The position numbers and the translations under genes were made by a program. Source: Rhodobacter ferrooxidans (GTDB lineage: Bacteria > Pseudomonadota > Alphaproteobacteria > Rhodobacterales > Rhodobacteraceae). From it: a DNA stretch of 64,000 nt. The notes beneath the pieces were generated by a model that saw nothing but the letters and a program-made list of their open reading frames with translations, had not been told where the DNA came from and searched no databases. Below are positions 50,343-59,623 of the stretch, in pieces; the first letter of the stretch is position 1, and each line of letters starts with the position of its first letter. Location: contig NZ_ACYY01000004.1 of the NCBI RefSeq assembly GCF_000176015.1, positions 124,001-188,000 of the forward strand, in the 5' to 3' direction.

Positions 50343-50445
50343 CGTGGTCCCTCTTGTCGCGCCAAGCTGACGCAGCCCGCTCGGACCTGCAAGCCAAAGC
50401 CGCCTGCGTGCCGATTGGCCTGATTCTACGCCCACCGGACGAAAA

Positions 50446-50471
50446 ATCCAATATCTGTCTGCATGTTGGAT
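50446..50471. repeat. Inverted repeat between the PatB-type gene and def
   Basis: ATCCAA and TTGGAT arms separated by 14 bases, in the 292-bp divergent region, which is much more AT-rich than its surroundings. A plausible operator for either gene; factor unknown. Confidence 0.4.
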
Positions 50472-50487
50472 GAAAATTCTGCATAGG

Positions 50488-50516
50488 TTGTTCAAGCCGG
50501 AACATTATGCTGTTAA
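50488..50516 (+). promoter_or_regulatory. Possible promoter of the def-fmt operon
   Basis: TTGTTC, 17-bp spacer, TGTTAA in the AT-rich part of the divergent region, about 120 bp before def. Hexamers are only moderate matches to sigma70. Confidence 0.35.
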
Positions 50517-50634
50517 ATGCCAAATAACCAGAATTAACGTCCGGAGAAATCCGCCTTTCCTTGCCCCGCCCGCGACGTTTGTCCTGCCACCCAAATCCTT
50601 GCGCGAAGCCATTGTTTCCACTAAATCACAGCCC

Positions 50635-51180
50635 ATGAAACGCACCATCCTGATCCACCCCGACCCGCGCCTGAAGAAAATCTGCGAACCCGTGCCGAAA
50701 ATCACGGTCGAGATTGGCCGTCTGGCCGAGGATATGCTTGAAACCATGTATGACGCGCCGGGCATTGGTTTGGCCGCGCCGCAGCTTGGCGTGACCAAGC
50801 AGTTGATCGTGATGGATTGCGTCAAGGATCCGGCGCTGACCGCGCGGCCGATGGCGATGTTCAACCCGGTGGTCACCTGGGCCTCGGAAGACCTTTCGAC
50901 CTACGAGGAGGGCTGCCTGTCGCTGCCCAACCAATATGCCGAGATCGAGCGCCCCTCCGAAGTGCGGGTGCGCTGGACCGGGCTGGACGGGGTCGAGCAG
51001 GAAGAGCATTTCACCGGCCTCTGGGCCACTTGCGTGCAGCACGAAATCGACCATCTGTCGGGCAAGCTGTTCATCGACTATCTGCGCCCCCTGCGGCGGC
51101 AGATGATCACCCGCAAGATGGAAAAGCTGAAGCGCGACATTGCCCGCGACAGTGGCGGCGTGCCCGGTCCCTGGGCGTGA
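50635..51180 (+). CDS. def: Peptide deformylase 1
   Basis: Iron-dependent hydrolase removing formyl from nascent protein N-termini. 181 aa from ATG 50635 (MKRTILIHPDPRLKKIC). All three catalytic motifs are intact: GIGLAAPQLG, EGCLSLP (metal Cys) and QHEIDHL (metal His and catalytic Glu). An open frame continues upstream but is non-conserved. First of three consecutive deformylase-like genes before fmt; this looks like the main enzyme. Confidence 0.95.
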   Translation: MKRTILIHPDPRLKKICEPVPKITVEIGRLAEDMLETMYDAPGIGLAAPQLGVTKQLIVMDCVKDPALTARPMAMFNPVVTWASEDLSTYEEGCLSLPNQYAEIERPSEVRVRWTGLDGVEQEEHFTGLWATCVQHEIDHLSGKLFIDYLRPLRRQMITRKMEKLKRDIARDSGGVPGPWA

Positions 51181-51190
51181 GGGAGTAGCG

Positions 51191-51682
51191 GTGCCGGTGC
51201 TGCCGATCCTGTGCTGGCCCGACGCGCGGCTTGCCACGCCCTGCGATCCGGTGGCGCCCGGCGCTGATCTGCGCGCGCTGGCCGCCGACATGCTGGCCAC
51301 CATGTATGCAGCCACCGGGCGGGGCCTGGCGGCTCCGCAGATCGGCATCTTGCAGCGGGTTTTCGTGATGGATACCGGCTGGAAAGAGGGTCGGCCTGCG
51401 CCGCAGGTGCTGGTCAACCCGGAAATCCTGTGGCGGTCCGAGGCTTGCAAGACCGTTGCCGAAGGCTGCCTGTCGCTGCCCGGCATTTCCCCCGACATCA
51501 GCCGCCCGGCCGAAATCCGTCTGCGCTGGCGTGATCTGGACGGCACCCCCCACGAAGCGCATCTGACCGGTTTCGCCGCCACCTGCGCCCAGCACGAGAT
51601 CGACCATCTCGACGGTATCCTGACCCTCGATCACCTTGCCCCCGAAGCCCGCGCCCGCGCCGAAGCCCTGGTGGCCGCATGA
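51191..51682 (+). CDS. Peptide deformylase-like protein 2
   Basis: 163 aa from GTG 51191 (VPVLPILCWPDARLATP) behind GGGAG. Motif 1 is [10 protein letters not shown], with Arg instead of the usual Ile or Val after the first Gly, and motifs EGCLSLP and QHEIDHL are complete, so catalysis is possible. Ten bases after def; ATGA overlap with the third copy. Confidence 0.9.
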   Translation: MPVLPILCWPDARLATPCDPVAPGADLRALAADMLATMYAATGRGLAAPQIGILQRVFVMDTGWKEGRPAPQVLVNPEILWRSEACKTVAEGCLSLPGISPDISRPAEIRLRWRDLDGTPHEAHLTGFAATCAQHEIDHLDGILTLDHLAPEARARAEALVAA

Positions 51683-52182
51683 CCGTGCGCCGCTGCCTGC
51701 CTTATCCAGACCGCCGCCTGAAGACCGTCGCGGAGCCCGTTGCCGAAATCACCGACGAGGTCCGGGCGATCTGGGCCGACATGGTGGAAACCATGGACGA
51801 CATGCCCGGCGTCGGCCTTGCCGCGCCGCAGATCGGCGTGATGCTGCGGCTGGCGGTGGTGGATTGTTCGGAAACCCGCGGTCAGGCCGTGCTGATGGCC
51901 AACCCCGAGGTGCTGCACGCCAGCGGCCAGATGCGCGAGCATGACGAGGGCAGCCCCAACCTGCCCGGGGTGTCGGCGGTGATCAGCCGCCCGCGCGCGG
52001 TGACGGTGCGGTTCCTGAATGCCCAAGGGCAGGTGGAGGAGCGAGATTTCGTCAACCTCTGGGCCACCTCGGTGCAGCATCAGATCGACCATCTTAACGG
52101 CAAGCTTTACATCGACCACCTGTCGCCATTGAAGCGCAAGATGCTGATCGCCAAATCGCAGAAGTATCTGGGGCGGATATGA
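51679..52182 (+). CDS. Peptide deformylase-like protein 3, degenerate active site
   Basis: 167 aa, clearly a deformylase by sequence ([11 protein letters not shown] near residue 45), but the metal-ligand cysteine is replaced (EGSPNLP, Ser92 where EGCLSLP has Cys) and the catalytic Glu by Gln in HQIDHL (Gln135). It keeps the two histidines (134, 138). By family knowledge such a protein should not deformylate. ATGA overlaps with both neighbours and normal codon use show it is a maintained gene. It may be regulatory or have another substrate. Confidence 0.92.
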   Translation: MTVRRCLPYPDRRLKTVAEPVAEITDEVRAIWADMVETMDDMPGVGLAAPQIGVMLRLAVVDCSETRGQAVLMANPEVLHASGQMREHDEGSPNLPGVSAVISRPRAVTVRFLNAQGQVEERDFVNLWATSVQHQIDHLNGKLYIDHLSPLKRKMLIAKSQKYLGRI

Positions 52183-53087
52183 AAATCGTCTTCATGGGCA
52201 CGCCGGAGTTTTCGGTGCCGGTGCTGGAGGCCCTCGCATCGGCGCATCAGGTGGTCTGCGTCTATACCCAGCCGCCGCGCCCCGCCGGTCGTGGCCAGCA
52301 ACCCCGCCCCAGCCCGGTGCAGGCGCGGGCCGAAAGCCTTGGCCTGCCGGTGCGCCACCCGGTCAGCCTGCGCAACGCCGAAGCCCAGGCCGAGTTTGCC
52401 GCCCTTGATGCCGACATCGCGGTGGTGGTGGCCTACGGGCTGATATTGCCGCAAGCGGTGCTGGATGCGCCGCGGCTTGGCTGTCTGAACATCCACGCCA
52501 GCCTGTTGCCGCGCTGGCGCGGGGCGGCACCGATCCACCGCGCCGTGCTGGCAGGCGACGGCGAAACCGGGGTCTGCATCATGCAGATGGAAGCGGGGCT
52601 GGATACCGGCCCGGTGCTGCTGCGGCAAGCCACGCCGATCGGCCCGGAGGATACCACCGGTGCCCTGCATGACCGGCTTGCCGCGCTGGGGGCAAAGCTG
52701 ATCCTGCAAGCCCTGGCGGACCTTTCAAACCTGCCGCCGCAGCCGCAACCCGACGACGGCGTGACCTACGCCGCCAAGATCGACAAGGCCGAGGCCCGCA
52801 TCGACTGGACCCTGCCCGCTGCCGAAGTGGATCGGCACATCCGCGGCCTTTCGCCCTTTCCCGGTGCCTGGTGCGAGGTGGCGGGCGAGCGGATCAAGCT
52901 TCTGGGCTCGCGTCTGGCCCCCCGTCCTGCCGCCGGGCAGGGCACGCCGGGGCAGGTGCTGGGCGGCTTTACCGTGGCCTGCGGTTCTGGTGCGGTGGAG
53001 ATCACCCAGGCGCAACGCCCCGGCAAACGCGCCAGCGCCGCGGCCGAGATCCTGCGCGGTCTCGCGCTGCCCGACCATCTTTCCTGA
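52179..53087 (+). CDS. fmt: Methionyl-tRNA formyltransferase
   Basis: Formylates initiator Met-tRNA, the counterpart of deformylase. 302 aa: N-terminal [19 protein letters not shown], catalytic region with the family Asn and His in [19 protein letters not shown] and Asp in GLDTGPVLL, and a C-terminal tRNA-binding domain with [22 protein letters not shown] overlap with the third deformylase gene. Confidence 0.96.
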   Translation: MKIVFMGTPEFSVPVLEALASAHQVVCVYTQPPRPAGRGQQPRPSPVQARAESLGLPVRHPVSLRNAEAQAEFAALDADIAVVVAYGLILPQAVLDAPRLGCLNIHASLLPRWRGAAPIHRAVLAGDGETGVCIMQMEAGLDTGPVLLRQATPIGPEDTTGALHDRLAALGAKLILQALADLSNLPPQPQPDDGVTYAAKIDKAEARIDWTLPAAEVDRHIRGLSPFPGAWCEVAGERIKLLGSRLAPRPAAGQGTPGQVLGGFTVACGSGAVEITQAQRPGKRASAAAEILRGLALPDHLS

Positions 53088-53143
53088 CCCATTCACAAAC
53101 CGCCCCCGGCCCCCCATATTCACCCCAACCAAGGAGGCCACCC

Positions 53144-53383
53144 ATGCCCATGCTGCTGTTCATCGCCATCATCGGTGCCGCCGCCGGGTTTCTGGCAACC
53201 CGGTTCATGCGGGTCGAAACCGACGTGCCAACCACGGTGGCCATCGGCATCGGCGGCGCGCTGCTGGGCTGGCTGATCCTGCGGATATTGGCGGCGGTCA
53301 CCGGCTGGCTGGCGATGTTCGTCGGTGCGGTGCTGGGGGGAATGGCGCTGATCTGGCTCTGGCGCAAATACGTCAGCCGCTGA
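53144..53383 (+). CDS. GlsB/YeaQ/YmgE family membrane protein
   Basis: 79 aa with three hydrophobic Gly-rich helices (AIIGAAAGFLATRFM; VAIGIGGALLGWLILRI; FVGAVLGGMALIWLW). Family of small stress-associated membrane proteins without known biochemical function. AAGGAGG lies seven bases before ATG 53144. The last 11 bp overlap the convergent TetR gene. Confidence 0.82.
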   Translation: MPMLLFIAIIGAAAGFLATRFMRVETDVPTTVAIGIGGALLGWLILRILAAVTGWLAMFVGAVLGGMALIWLWRKYVSR

Positions 53384-53879
53384 TCCGCTTTACTGCGTCT
53401 TTCAGCCGGAACCCCTTGCCGCCGACATTGCGCCACAGCATCTGGCCCTGCCAGGCGGCAAACAACAGTGCCGCGGCCTCGGCATCACCCAGCCTTGCTG
53501 CCAGCGCCGCCTCGACCCTCGCGCGCCAGGCTTCCGCCCGTGCCCGCAGGGTGGCATCGCGGAAATCGACCGCCAACAAGGCCAGATCAACCTCGGCTTC
53601 CGCCCCAAGCACCTTGAGCAACGCCTGCGCGCCCTTTGGCCCGGCCTCGGCCTCGGTTTCGGCGGCGATAGTTGCGGCATCCATCGCGTCCCAGCTTGCC
53701 GCCAGCGCCAGCGCCAACATCCTGTCGCGCGACCCGAACCGCTGCACCAGCGTCGGTGCTGCCAACCCCGTGGACCGCGCCACCGAGGCGAAAGCCACCG
53801 CCTTGTCGCCCCCCGCCGCCAGCAGGGCGCGGATGGTGGCGTAAACCTCGGCGTCGGGAATGATCTTGTTGCGGGCCAT
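53373..53879 (-). CDS. TetR family transcriptional regulator
   Basis: 168 aa from ATG 53879 (MARNKIIPDAEVYAT). N-terminal helix-turn-helix with VAFASVARSTGLAAPTLVQRFGSRD in the TetR position, given by its core ARSTGLAAPTLVQRFGSRD; the C-terminal ligand domain is Ala-rich and unassigned. No clear target: neighbours are an unrelated membrane protein gene and rnhA. Confidence 0.85.
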   Translation of the reverse strand: MARNKIIPDAEVYATIRALLAAGGDKAVAFASVARSTGLAAPTLVQRFGSRDRMLALALAASWDAMDAATIAAETEAEAGPKGAQALLKVLGAEAEVDLALLAVDFRDATLRARAEAWRARVEAALAARLGDAEAAALLFAAWQGQMLWRNVGGKGFRLKDAVKRISG

Positions 53880-53929
53880 GACCCGAAGATAACCGAATAT
53901 TCGTTCATGCAAAGCCGAAAATCGCCGCC

Positions 53930-54391
53930 TCAGCCCTTCGGCTTCTTGAACGGCGCCATGCCGGCACGGGCCAATTCGTCCGCCCGCTCGTTTTCTTCGT
54001 GCCCGGCATGGCCCTTGATCCAGCGCCATTCGACCTTGTGCCGCGCCTGCGCTTCGTCCAGCCGCAGCCACAGATCGACATTCTTCACCGGCTTGCGGTC
54101 AGCGGTCTTCCAGCCGTTGCGCTTCCAGCCGGTCATCCAGGTGGTGACGCCGTTCTTGACATAGGCGCTGTCGGTCACGATCACGATGCCGGCGTCGCGC
54201 TTCAACGCCTCCAGCGCCGAGATTGCCGCCATCAACTCCATCCGGTTGTTGGTGGTGTCGGCCTCGCCGCCGCTCAGCGTGCGCTCCTTGACCACCACAG
54301 CCCCGTCCCGCGCCTGCATCAGCACACCCCAGCCCCCCGGGCCGGGATTGCCCGAACAGGCACCGTCGGTATAGGCGAACAGATCGGTCAT
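53930..54391 (-). CDS. rnhA: Ribonuclease HI
   Basis: Degrades the RNA of RNA-DNA hybrids. 153 aa from ATG 54391 ([20 protein letters not shown]). Catalytic acids in [13 protein letters not shown] (Asp10), NRMELMAAI (Glu) and VTDSAYV (Asp), with the late acid in ENERADELA. Follows the divergent hairpin-rich gap before the LysE gene. Confidence 0.96.
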   Translation of the reverse strand: MTDLFAYTDGACSGNPGPGGWGVLMQARDGAVVVKERTLSGGEADTTNNRMELMAAISALEALKRDAGIVIVTDSAYVKNGVTTWMTGWKRNGWKTADRKPVKNVDLWLRLDEAQARHKVEWRWIKGHAGHEENERADELARAGMAPFKKPKG

Positions 54392-54448
54392 GGCATCTCC
54401 CTCGCAACCGGGTTTAGGCATGCTCAAGGCAGCCGTCAACCGAGGCCC

Positions 54449-54480
54449 CTTCATTCACCTTTGTTCAAATATCCTCGGGG
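54449..54480. repeat. Dispersed intergenic element, copy 4
   Basis: CTTCATTCACCTTTGTTCA followed by AATATCCTCGGGG in the rnhA-lysE gap. Almost identical on this strand to copy 2 (6054-6031). Confidence 0.6.
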
Positions 54481-54494
54481 GTGATGAGCGATTA

Positions 54495-54567
54495 GAAAAC
54501 CTCCAGTGGAGGTTTTCCGCGAAGAACGCCCGGCCCGTGGCCGGGCTGGGGGGGCAGACAGCCCCCC
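54495..54567. terminator. Three tandem hairpins downstream of the LysE gene
   Basis: GAAAACCTCC/GGAGGTTTTC (54495-54517, 3-nt loop), GCCCGGCC/GGCCGGGC (54528-54546, CGT loop) and GGGGGGC/GCCCCCC (54549-54567, 5-nt loop) follow one another in a 201-bp gap. The first has A/T-rich outer arms and could terminate minus-strand transcription from lysE/ispH. Confidence 0.6.
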
Positions 54568-54592
54568 GTCTGTCATCGGCCACCGTCCTGCC

Positions 54593-55201
54593 TCAGGCCC
54601 GCTCGAACGCCAGCTTGGCCCCCAGTGCGGCAAAGGACGCGGCAAAGGCCCGGCGCAGCCAGGTCATCACCCGCGGGCTGGACAGCAGGGCGCGGCGCGA
54701 CAGGCCGGCGGCCAGCACATACAGCACGAACGTGCCGAAGGTCATCGCGGTAAAGCCGAAGCCCAGTTCCACCAGCCGCGCCGTGGCGTCCGCACTGCCT
54801 GCGGGCACGAATTGCGGCAGGAAGGCCACGAAGAACAGCGGCAGCTTGGGGTTCAAAAGGTTCAGCACGATGCCGCGCCAGACGATCCGCCGCGCGGTTC
54901 CCGGCTCGGCAGCGTCGATCCGCAAGCCGCCACTGCCCTGCAAGGTGGCCCAGGCCATCCACAGCAAATACGCCACCCCGGCGAATTTCACGCTCTGGAA
55001 CAGCACGGCACTGGTGTGCAGCACCGCCGCCAGCCCGGCCATCGCCACCACCATGTGCAGTACCGTCACCAGCGTGCAGCCCACCGCCGCCAGCAACCCG
55101 GCGCGTATCCCGCCGCCCAGCGTCATCGACAGGGTGTAAACCACGCCGATCCCCGGCGAGACGCAGACGATGAACGCGGTCAGCAGAAATTCGGGTGACA
55201 T
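54593..55201 (-). CDS. LysE/RhtB family amino acid exporter
   Basis: 202 aa, about six hydrophobic helices, with the N-terminal family motif SPGIGVVYTLSMTLGGGIRAG and WRGIVLNLLNPKLPLFFVAFLP. Exports an amino acid or derivative; substrate cannot be told. Starts 9 bp after the ispH stop. Confidence 0.9.
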   Translation of the reverse strand: MSPEFLLTAFIVCVSPGIGVVYTLSMTLGGGIRAGLLAAVGCTLVTVLHMVVAMAGLAAVLHTSAVLFQSVKFAGVAYLLWMAWATLQGSGGLRIDAAEPGTARRIVWRGIVLNLLNPKLPLFFVAFLPQFVPAGSADATARLVELGFGFTAMTFGTFVLYVLAAGLSRRALLSSPRVMTWLRRAFAASFAALGAKLAFERA

Positions 55202-55210
55202 GCCAGCCCC

Positions 55211-56161
55211 TTACAACGGATCGCGCACCGACTTCGGCAGCTTGAATTCAACGTTTTCCTTGACGGTTTCCACCATCTCCAGCGTCAGGTCGAACCTTGC
55301 GCGGAAGGCGTCCAGCACCTCGTCCACCAGCACATCCGGGGCCGAGGCACCGGCGGTCAGGCCCACCGTTTTCAAGCCCTCCAACGCCGCCCAGTCGATA
55401 TCGGTGGCGCGCTGCACCAGTTGGGCGTGGCCACAACCGGCATTGCGCCCGACCTCGACCAGCCGCCGCGAGTTCGACGAATTCGGCGCGCCGATCACCA
55501 GCAAAGCCTCGATCTTGCCCGCGATTGCCTTCACCGCTGCCTGACGGTTGGTGGTGGCATAGCAGATGTCTTCCTTGGTCGGCACCGCGATGGCCGGAAA
55601 CCGTGCCACCAGTGCCGCGACAATGCCCGCGGTATCATCGACCGACAGCGTGGTCTGGGTGATATAGGCCAGCTTTTCCGGGTCGCGCACCTGCAGACCC
55701 GCCACATCGGCCTCGGTCTCGATCAGCAGCACTTCGCCTTCGGGCAGTTGCCCCATGGTGCCGATGGTTTCGGGGTGACCGGCGTGGCCGATCATCACCA
55801 TCTGCAAGCCGTTCTCGGCATGGCGCGCCGCTTCCAGATGCACCTTGGAAACCAGCGGGCAGGTGGCATCGACCCAGAGCATCTGCCGCCGTTCCGCCTC
55901 GGCCGGAATGGATTTCGGCACGCCATGGGCGGAAAAGATCACGGGTCGGTCGGCGGGCACCTGATCCAGTTCCTCGACGAACACAGCACCCTTGTCGCGC
56001 AGCCGGTCCACCACGAACTTGTTGTGCACGATCTCGTGGCGCACATAGACCGGCGCGCCCCATTTGGCCAAGGCCATCTCGACGATCTTGGTGGCGCGGT
56101 CCACACCGGCACAAAAGCCGCGCGGGGCGGCAAGGTAAAGCGTCAGGGCGGGCTTTGTCAT
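55211..56161 (-). CDS. ispH: 4-hydroxy-3-methylbut-2-enyl diphosphate reductase
   Basis: Fe-S enzyme for the last MEP-pathway step, giving IPP and DMAPP. 316 aa from ATG 56161 ([19 protein letters not shown]). Conserved cysteines in [21 protein letters not shown] and NAGCGHA, and the active-site Glu/Thr region TQTTLSVDD. With dxs and idi, the third isoprenoid gene in the window. Confidence 0.96.
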   Translation of the reverse strand: MTKPALTLYLAAPRGFCAGVDRATKIVEMALAKWGAPVYVRHEIVHNKFVVDRLRDKGAVFVEELDQVPADRPVIFSAHGVPKSIPAEAERRQMLWVDATCPLVSKVHLEAARHAENGLQMVMIGHAGHPETIGTMGQLPEGEVLLIETEADVAGLQVRDPEKLAYITQTTLSVDDTAGIVAALVARFPAIAVPTKEDICYATTNRQAAVKAIAGKIEALLVIGAPNSSNSRRLVEVGRNAGCGHAQLVQRATDIDWAALEGLKTVGLTAGASAPDVLVDEVLDAFRARFDLTLEMVETVKENVEFKLPKSVRDPL

Positions 56162-56309
56162 CGCGGATATCCGTTTTGCTGTGCGCACCAGAGGTAAGCC
56201 GCATGGCCCCGCAGGTCCAGCCCCGAAGAGCGCGACGGGCCTGCGACGTTTTCATTTCTGGCCGGACGTCGCGGTTCTGCCTGGCTGAAATGCCCATCCG
56301 GCCGGTCGG

Positions 56310-56741
56310 TCAACCTGCCGCCAATCGCTCGCGCCGCCATGCCTGTCCCCCCGCCAGCAGCGCGGCAAGGGCCAGTGCAAAGGTCGCCCAGCGGCTGACC
56401 AGCAAGCGCAATGCCGCCTCGGCCGCCGTGCCGCGCAGATCGCCATACTGGATGATCCGGGCTTGCTCGACCCACATCAGCCCGAACCCGGCAAGCGTGC
56501 AGACCAGCGCCAGTATCCCCCAACCCCGCGCCGGACGTCTGACCGCCAACCCGCCAAGCAGGCCCAAGACCGCAATCTGCAACAGCGGCACACCAAGCCC
56601 TGCCCACCAACGGGTGCGCAGCATGGCCGTGTCATAGGTCGGATCGCCCATGGTGGTCAGCGGCAGCACCAGCGTCGCGGCAAAGAACGCGGCCACCACG
56701 GCCAGCCCCAGCATCACCCCGCGCCAGACCCAGACCCGCAT
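56310..56741 (-). CDS. Membrane protein of unknown function
   Basis: 143 aa from ATG 56741, four hydrophobic helices (GVMLGLAVVAAFFAATLVLP; LQIAVLGLLGGLAV; GILALVCTLAGFGLMWV; FALALAALLAGG). Family not recognised. Starts 5 bp after the slyX stop, so one transcript. Confidence 0.7.
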   Translation of the reverse strand: MRVWVWRGVMLGLAVVAAFFAATLVLPLTTMGDPTYDTAMLRTRWWAGLGVPLLQIAVLGLLGGLAVRRPARGWGILALVCTLAGFGLMWVEQARIIQYGDLRGTAAEAALRLLVSRWATFALALAALLAGGQAWRRERLAAG

Positions 56742-56746
56742 GCCGC

Positions 56747-56956
56747 CTACCAATGCGGCGGCCGCTGGTCGGCCAGCGGGATGCCGCCTGCACCATCCGC
56801 CTCGCGCTCGGCTTCGCGCTCCAGCAGCAACCCCACCCTGCGGCTCAGCCGCTCGATATCGCCCGCCTGCCGCGCCAGCACGTCCGACAATTCCTCGACC
56901 ACGCGCACCAGATGCGCGATCTGCTCTTCCGCCGCCTGAACCCGCTGTTCCATCAT
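56747..56956 (-). CDS. slyX: SlyX-like coiled-coil protein
   Basis: 69 aa, one coiled coil ([20 protein letters not shown]) and the SlyX C-terminal LADQRPPHW ending. Function of SlyX is unknown. I chose ATG 56956 with AAAGGGCGG before it. Confidence 0.85.
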   Translation of the reverse strand: MMEQRVQAAEEQIAHLVRVVEELSDVLARQAGDIERLSRRVGLLLEREAEREADGAGGIPLADQRPPHW

Positions 56957-57038
56957 CCGCCCTTTGCCACCCATCAGAACCTTGTCGCAGCCCGCCCCAT
57001 CCGCTACACCGCCCGCGACGTCACGCAAAGGGTGCCCG

Positions 57039-58523
57039 ATGGCCAGCGATACACCGAAAGCCAAACCCGCCCGCCGCCCGCGGGCCGAAACCCCCAAGGG
57101 CTTCCGCGACTATTTCGGCGCCGAGGTGACGGAACGCAAGGCCATGCTGGACCGCATCGCCGAGGTTTACCACCGCTACGGTTTCGATCCGCTGGAAACC
57201 TCGGCGGTGGAGACGGTCGAGGCGCTGGGCAAGTTCCTTCCCGATGTCGATCGCCCCAACGAAGGCGTGTTCGCCTGGCAGGACGAGGATGCCGACTGGC
57301 TGGCCCTGCGCTATGACCTGACGGCGCCGCTTGCCCGTGTGGCCGCGCAATACCGCAACGAGTTGCCCAGCCCCTACCGCCGCTACGCCATGGGCCCGGT
57401 CTGGCGCAACGAGAAACCCGGGCCGGGCCGGTTCCGCCAGTTCTATCAATGCGATGCCGATACGGTGGGGTCGGCAAGCGTTGCCGCCGATGCCGAGATC
57501 TGTGCCATGCTGGCCGACGCGCTGGAAGTGGTGGGCATCCCGCGCGGCGACTATGTGGTGCGGGTGAATAACCGGAAGGTGCTGAATGGGGTGATGGAGT
57601 CTATTGGCCTCACGGAAGACGATGCCGAAACTCGCGAAGCTGTGCTCAGGACAATTGATAAGTTTGACAAAGTTGGACGCGAGGGCGTTCTCCAACTTCT
57701 CACAAATGGGCGGTTGGATGCATCGGGTGCATTTATTAAGGGCGTTGGCCTCAGCAATGAGCAAGCCGAGATTGTCCACCTTTTTCTTGTTTCGAAGGGT
57801 GAAGATGGCAATCAGTCACTGGAGCTGCTGAGTCAATTGATTGGCAGTTCTGCCGCAGGGCAAGAAGGAATCGAGGAACTCGAAACCATTGCCTCCCTCC
57901 TCGCTGCCCAAGGCTACGGCCCCGACCGCATCGTGATCGACCCCTCTGTGGTCCGCGGCCTCGGCTACTACACCGGCCCGGTGTTCGAGGCCGAACTCAC
58001 CTTCGAAATCCTCGACGAAAAGGGTCGCAAGCGGCAGTTCGGCTCGGTGGCGGGCGGTGGGCGCTATGACGGGCTGGTGGAACGATTCACCGGGCAGAAG
58101 GTGCCGGCGACCGGCGTCTCCATCGGGGTGGACCGGCTGCTGGCGGCGCTGCGGGCCAAGGGGCGGCTGGAGGCGGGCAGCGCCGGTCCGGTGGTGGTGA
58201 CGGTGATGGACCGCGACCGCATGGCCGACTACATGGCCATGGTCTCTGACCTGCGCAATGCGGGCATCCGGGCCGAGGTCTATCTGGGCAATCCGAAGAA
58301 CTTCGGCAACCAGTTGAAATACGCCGACAAACGCGGCTCTCCCATCGCGGTGATCCAGGGCGGCAACGAGGCGGAAAAGGGCGTGGTGATCCTGAAAGAC
58401 CTGATCCTTGGCGCCAAGATCGCGCAAAGCGCCACGCTGGAGGAATGGAAGGACCGCCCCGCCCAAATGGAGGTTCCGCGCGCCGATCTGGTGGCGGCAG
58501 TGCGGCGGATGCTGGCGCAATGA
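57039..58523 (+). CDS. hisS: Histidyl-tRNA synthetase
   Basis: Class II aminoacyl-tRNA synthetase, 494 aa from ATG 57039 ([14 protein letters not shown]). Motif 2 [20 protein letters not shown] near residue 115, histidine A signature [14 protein letters not shown] near residue 310, and motif 3 [15 protein letters not shown]. The segment from about 57595 to 57895, coding the insertion between motif 2 and the histidine signature, is markedly AT-richer with different codon use, yet in frame. Followed by hisZ with an ATGA overlap. Confidence 0.95.
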   Translation: MASDTPKAKPARRPRAETPKGFRDYFGAEVTERKAMLDRIAEVYHRYGFDPLETSAVETVEALGKFLPDVDRPNEGVFAWQDEDADWLALRYDLTAPLARVAAQYRNELPSPYRRYAMGPVWRNEKPGPGRFRQFYQCDADTVGSASVAADAEICAMLADALEVVGIPRGDYVVRVNNRKVLNGVMESIGLTEDDAETREAVLRTIDKFDKVGREGVLQLLTNGRLDASGAFIKGVGLSNEQAEIVHLFLVSKGEDGNQSLELLSQLIGSSAAGQEGIEELETIASLLAAQGYGPDRIVIDPSVVRGLGYYTGPVFEAELTFEILDEKGRKRQFGSVAGGGRYDGLVERFTGQKVPATGVSIGVDRLLAALRAKGRLEAGSAGPVVVTVMDRDRMADYMAMVSDLRNAGIRAEVYLGNPKNFGNQLKYADKRGSPIAVIQGGNEAEKGVVILKDLILGAKIAQSATLEEWKDRPAQMEVPRADLVAAVRRMLAQ

Positions 58524-59623
58524 CCCCCAAGGCCGCCATCCGGGCCGAGGCAGAGGCGCTGTTTGCCGCCTTTCAGGCTGCGGGTGCCGCGCCGGTCGAG
58601 GCCGACATCCTGCTGCCCGCCGAAACCCTGCTGGACCTTTACGGCGAGGATATCCGCGCCCGCGCTTATGTGACGCAAGACCCGTTGCGCGGCGAGATGA
58701 TGCTGCGCCCCGATTTCACCGTGCCGGTGGTGCAGGCGCACATGACCCACGGCGCCGACCCCGCCCGCTACACCTATCTGGGCGAGGTGTTCCGCAAACA
58801 GGACCACCTTGGCCCGCGCGCCAGCGAATACCTGCAGGTCGGCTACGAGGTGTTCGACCGCACCGCCCCCGAGGCCGCCGATGCCGAGGTCTTTGCCCTG
58901 TTCGCCCGGATGCTGGCCCCCCTGAGCCTGCGCGCCGCCACCGGCGATATCGGTATCCTGATGGCGGCAGTGCGTGGGCTGAACACCACGCCGCGGCGCA
59001 AGGCCGCCCTGCTGCGCCACATCTGGCGCCCCGCCCGGTTCCGCGCCCTGCTGGACCGCTTTTCGGCGCGCACGCCGCAACCGGCCTCGCGCGCCCGGCT
59101 GCTGCAACTTCTGGCCACCGATGTGCCCGGCGTGCTGATCGACCAGTCCGCCAGCTTCATCGGCCTGCGCTCGCCCGCCGAGATCGCCGCCCGCGCCAAC
59201 GCCCTGATTGACGACGCCGCCACCGCGCCGATTGCTGCCGAAGAAGCCGCGACGCTGGACGACCTGCTGACCCTTTCCGCCCCCGCAGCACTTGCCCTGA
59301 CCCACCTGCAAGCCATTGCCGCCCGGATGCCCGCCATCCGCCCGGCAGTCGCCCGCTTTGCCACCCGGCTTGACGCCCTTGCCGCCCGCGGCATCGACAT
59401 CACCACCCTGCCGTTCGAGGCCAGCCACGGCCGCACGTCGCTGGAATACTACGACGGCTTCGTGTTCAGCTTCCACGCCGCCGACCCCGGCCTGCCTCCC
59501 GTCGCCTCGGGCGGGCGCTACGACGCGCTGACCGCGGTGCTGGGACAGGGCAAATCCATCCCGGCGGTGGGCGGCGTCATCCGGCCCGGTCTGGTGGCCG
59601 CATTGAAAGGCGGCAACCCATGA
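58520..59623 (+). CDS. hisZ: ATP phosphoribosyltransferase regulatory subunit HisZ
   Basis: HisS paralog without tRNA charging, needed with short-form HisG for the first step of histidine synthesis. 367 aa with [23 protein letters not shown] and [12 protein letters not shown]; motif 3 region [20 protein letters not shown] overlaps with hisS and hisG. Confidence 0.95.
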   Translation: MTPKAAIRAEAEALFAAFQAAGAAPVEADILLPAETLLDLYGEDIRARAYVTQDPLRGEMMLRPDFTVPVVQAHMTHGADPARYTYLGEVFRKQDHLGPRASEYLQVGYEVFDRTAPEAADAEVFALFARMLAPLSLRAATGDIGILMAAVRGLNTTPRRKAALLRHIWRPARFRALLDRFSARTPQPASRARLLQLLATDVPGVLIDQSASFIGLRSPAEIAARANALIDDAATAPIAAEEAATLDDLLTLSAPAALALTHLQAIAARMPAIRPAVARFATRLDALAARGIDITTLPFEASHGRTSLEYYDGFVFSFHAADPGLPPVASGGRYDALTAVLGQGKSIPAVGGVIRPGLVAALKGGNP

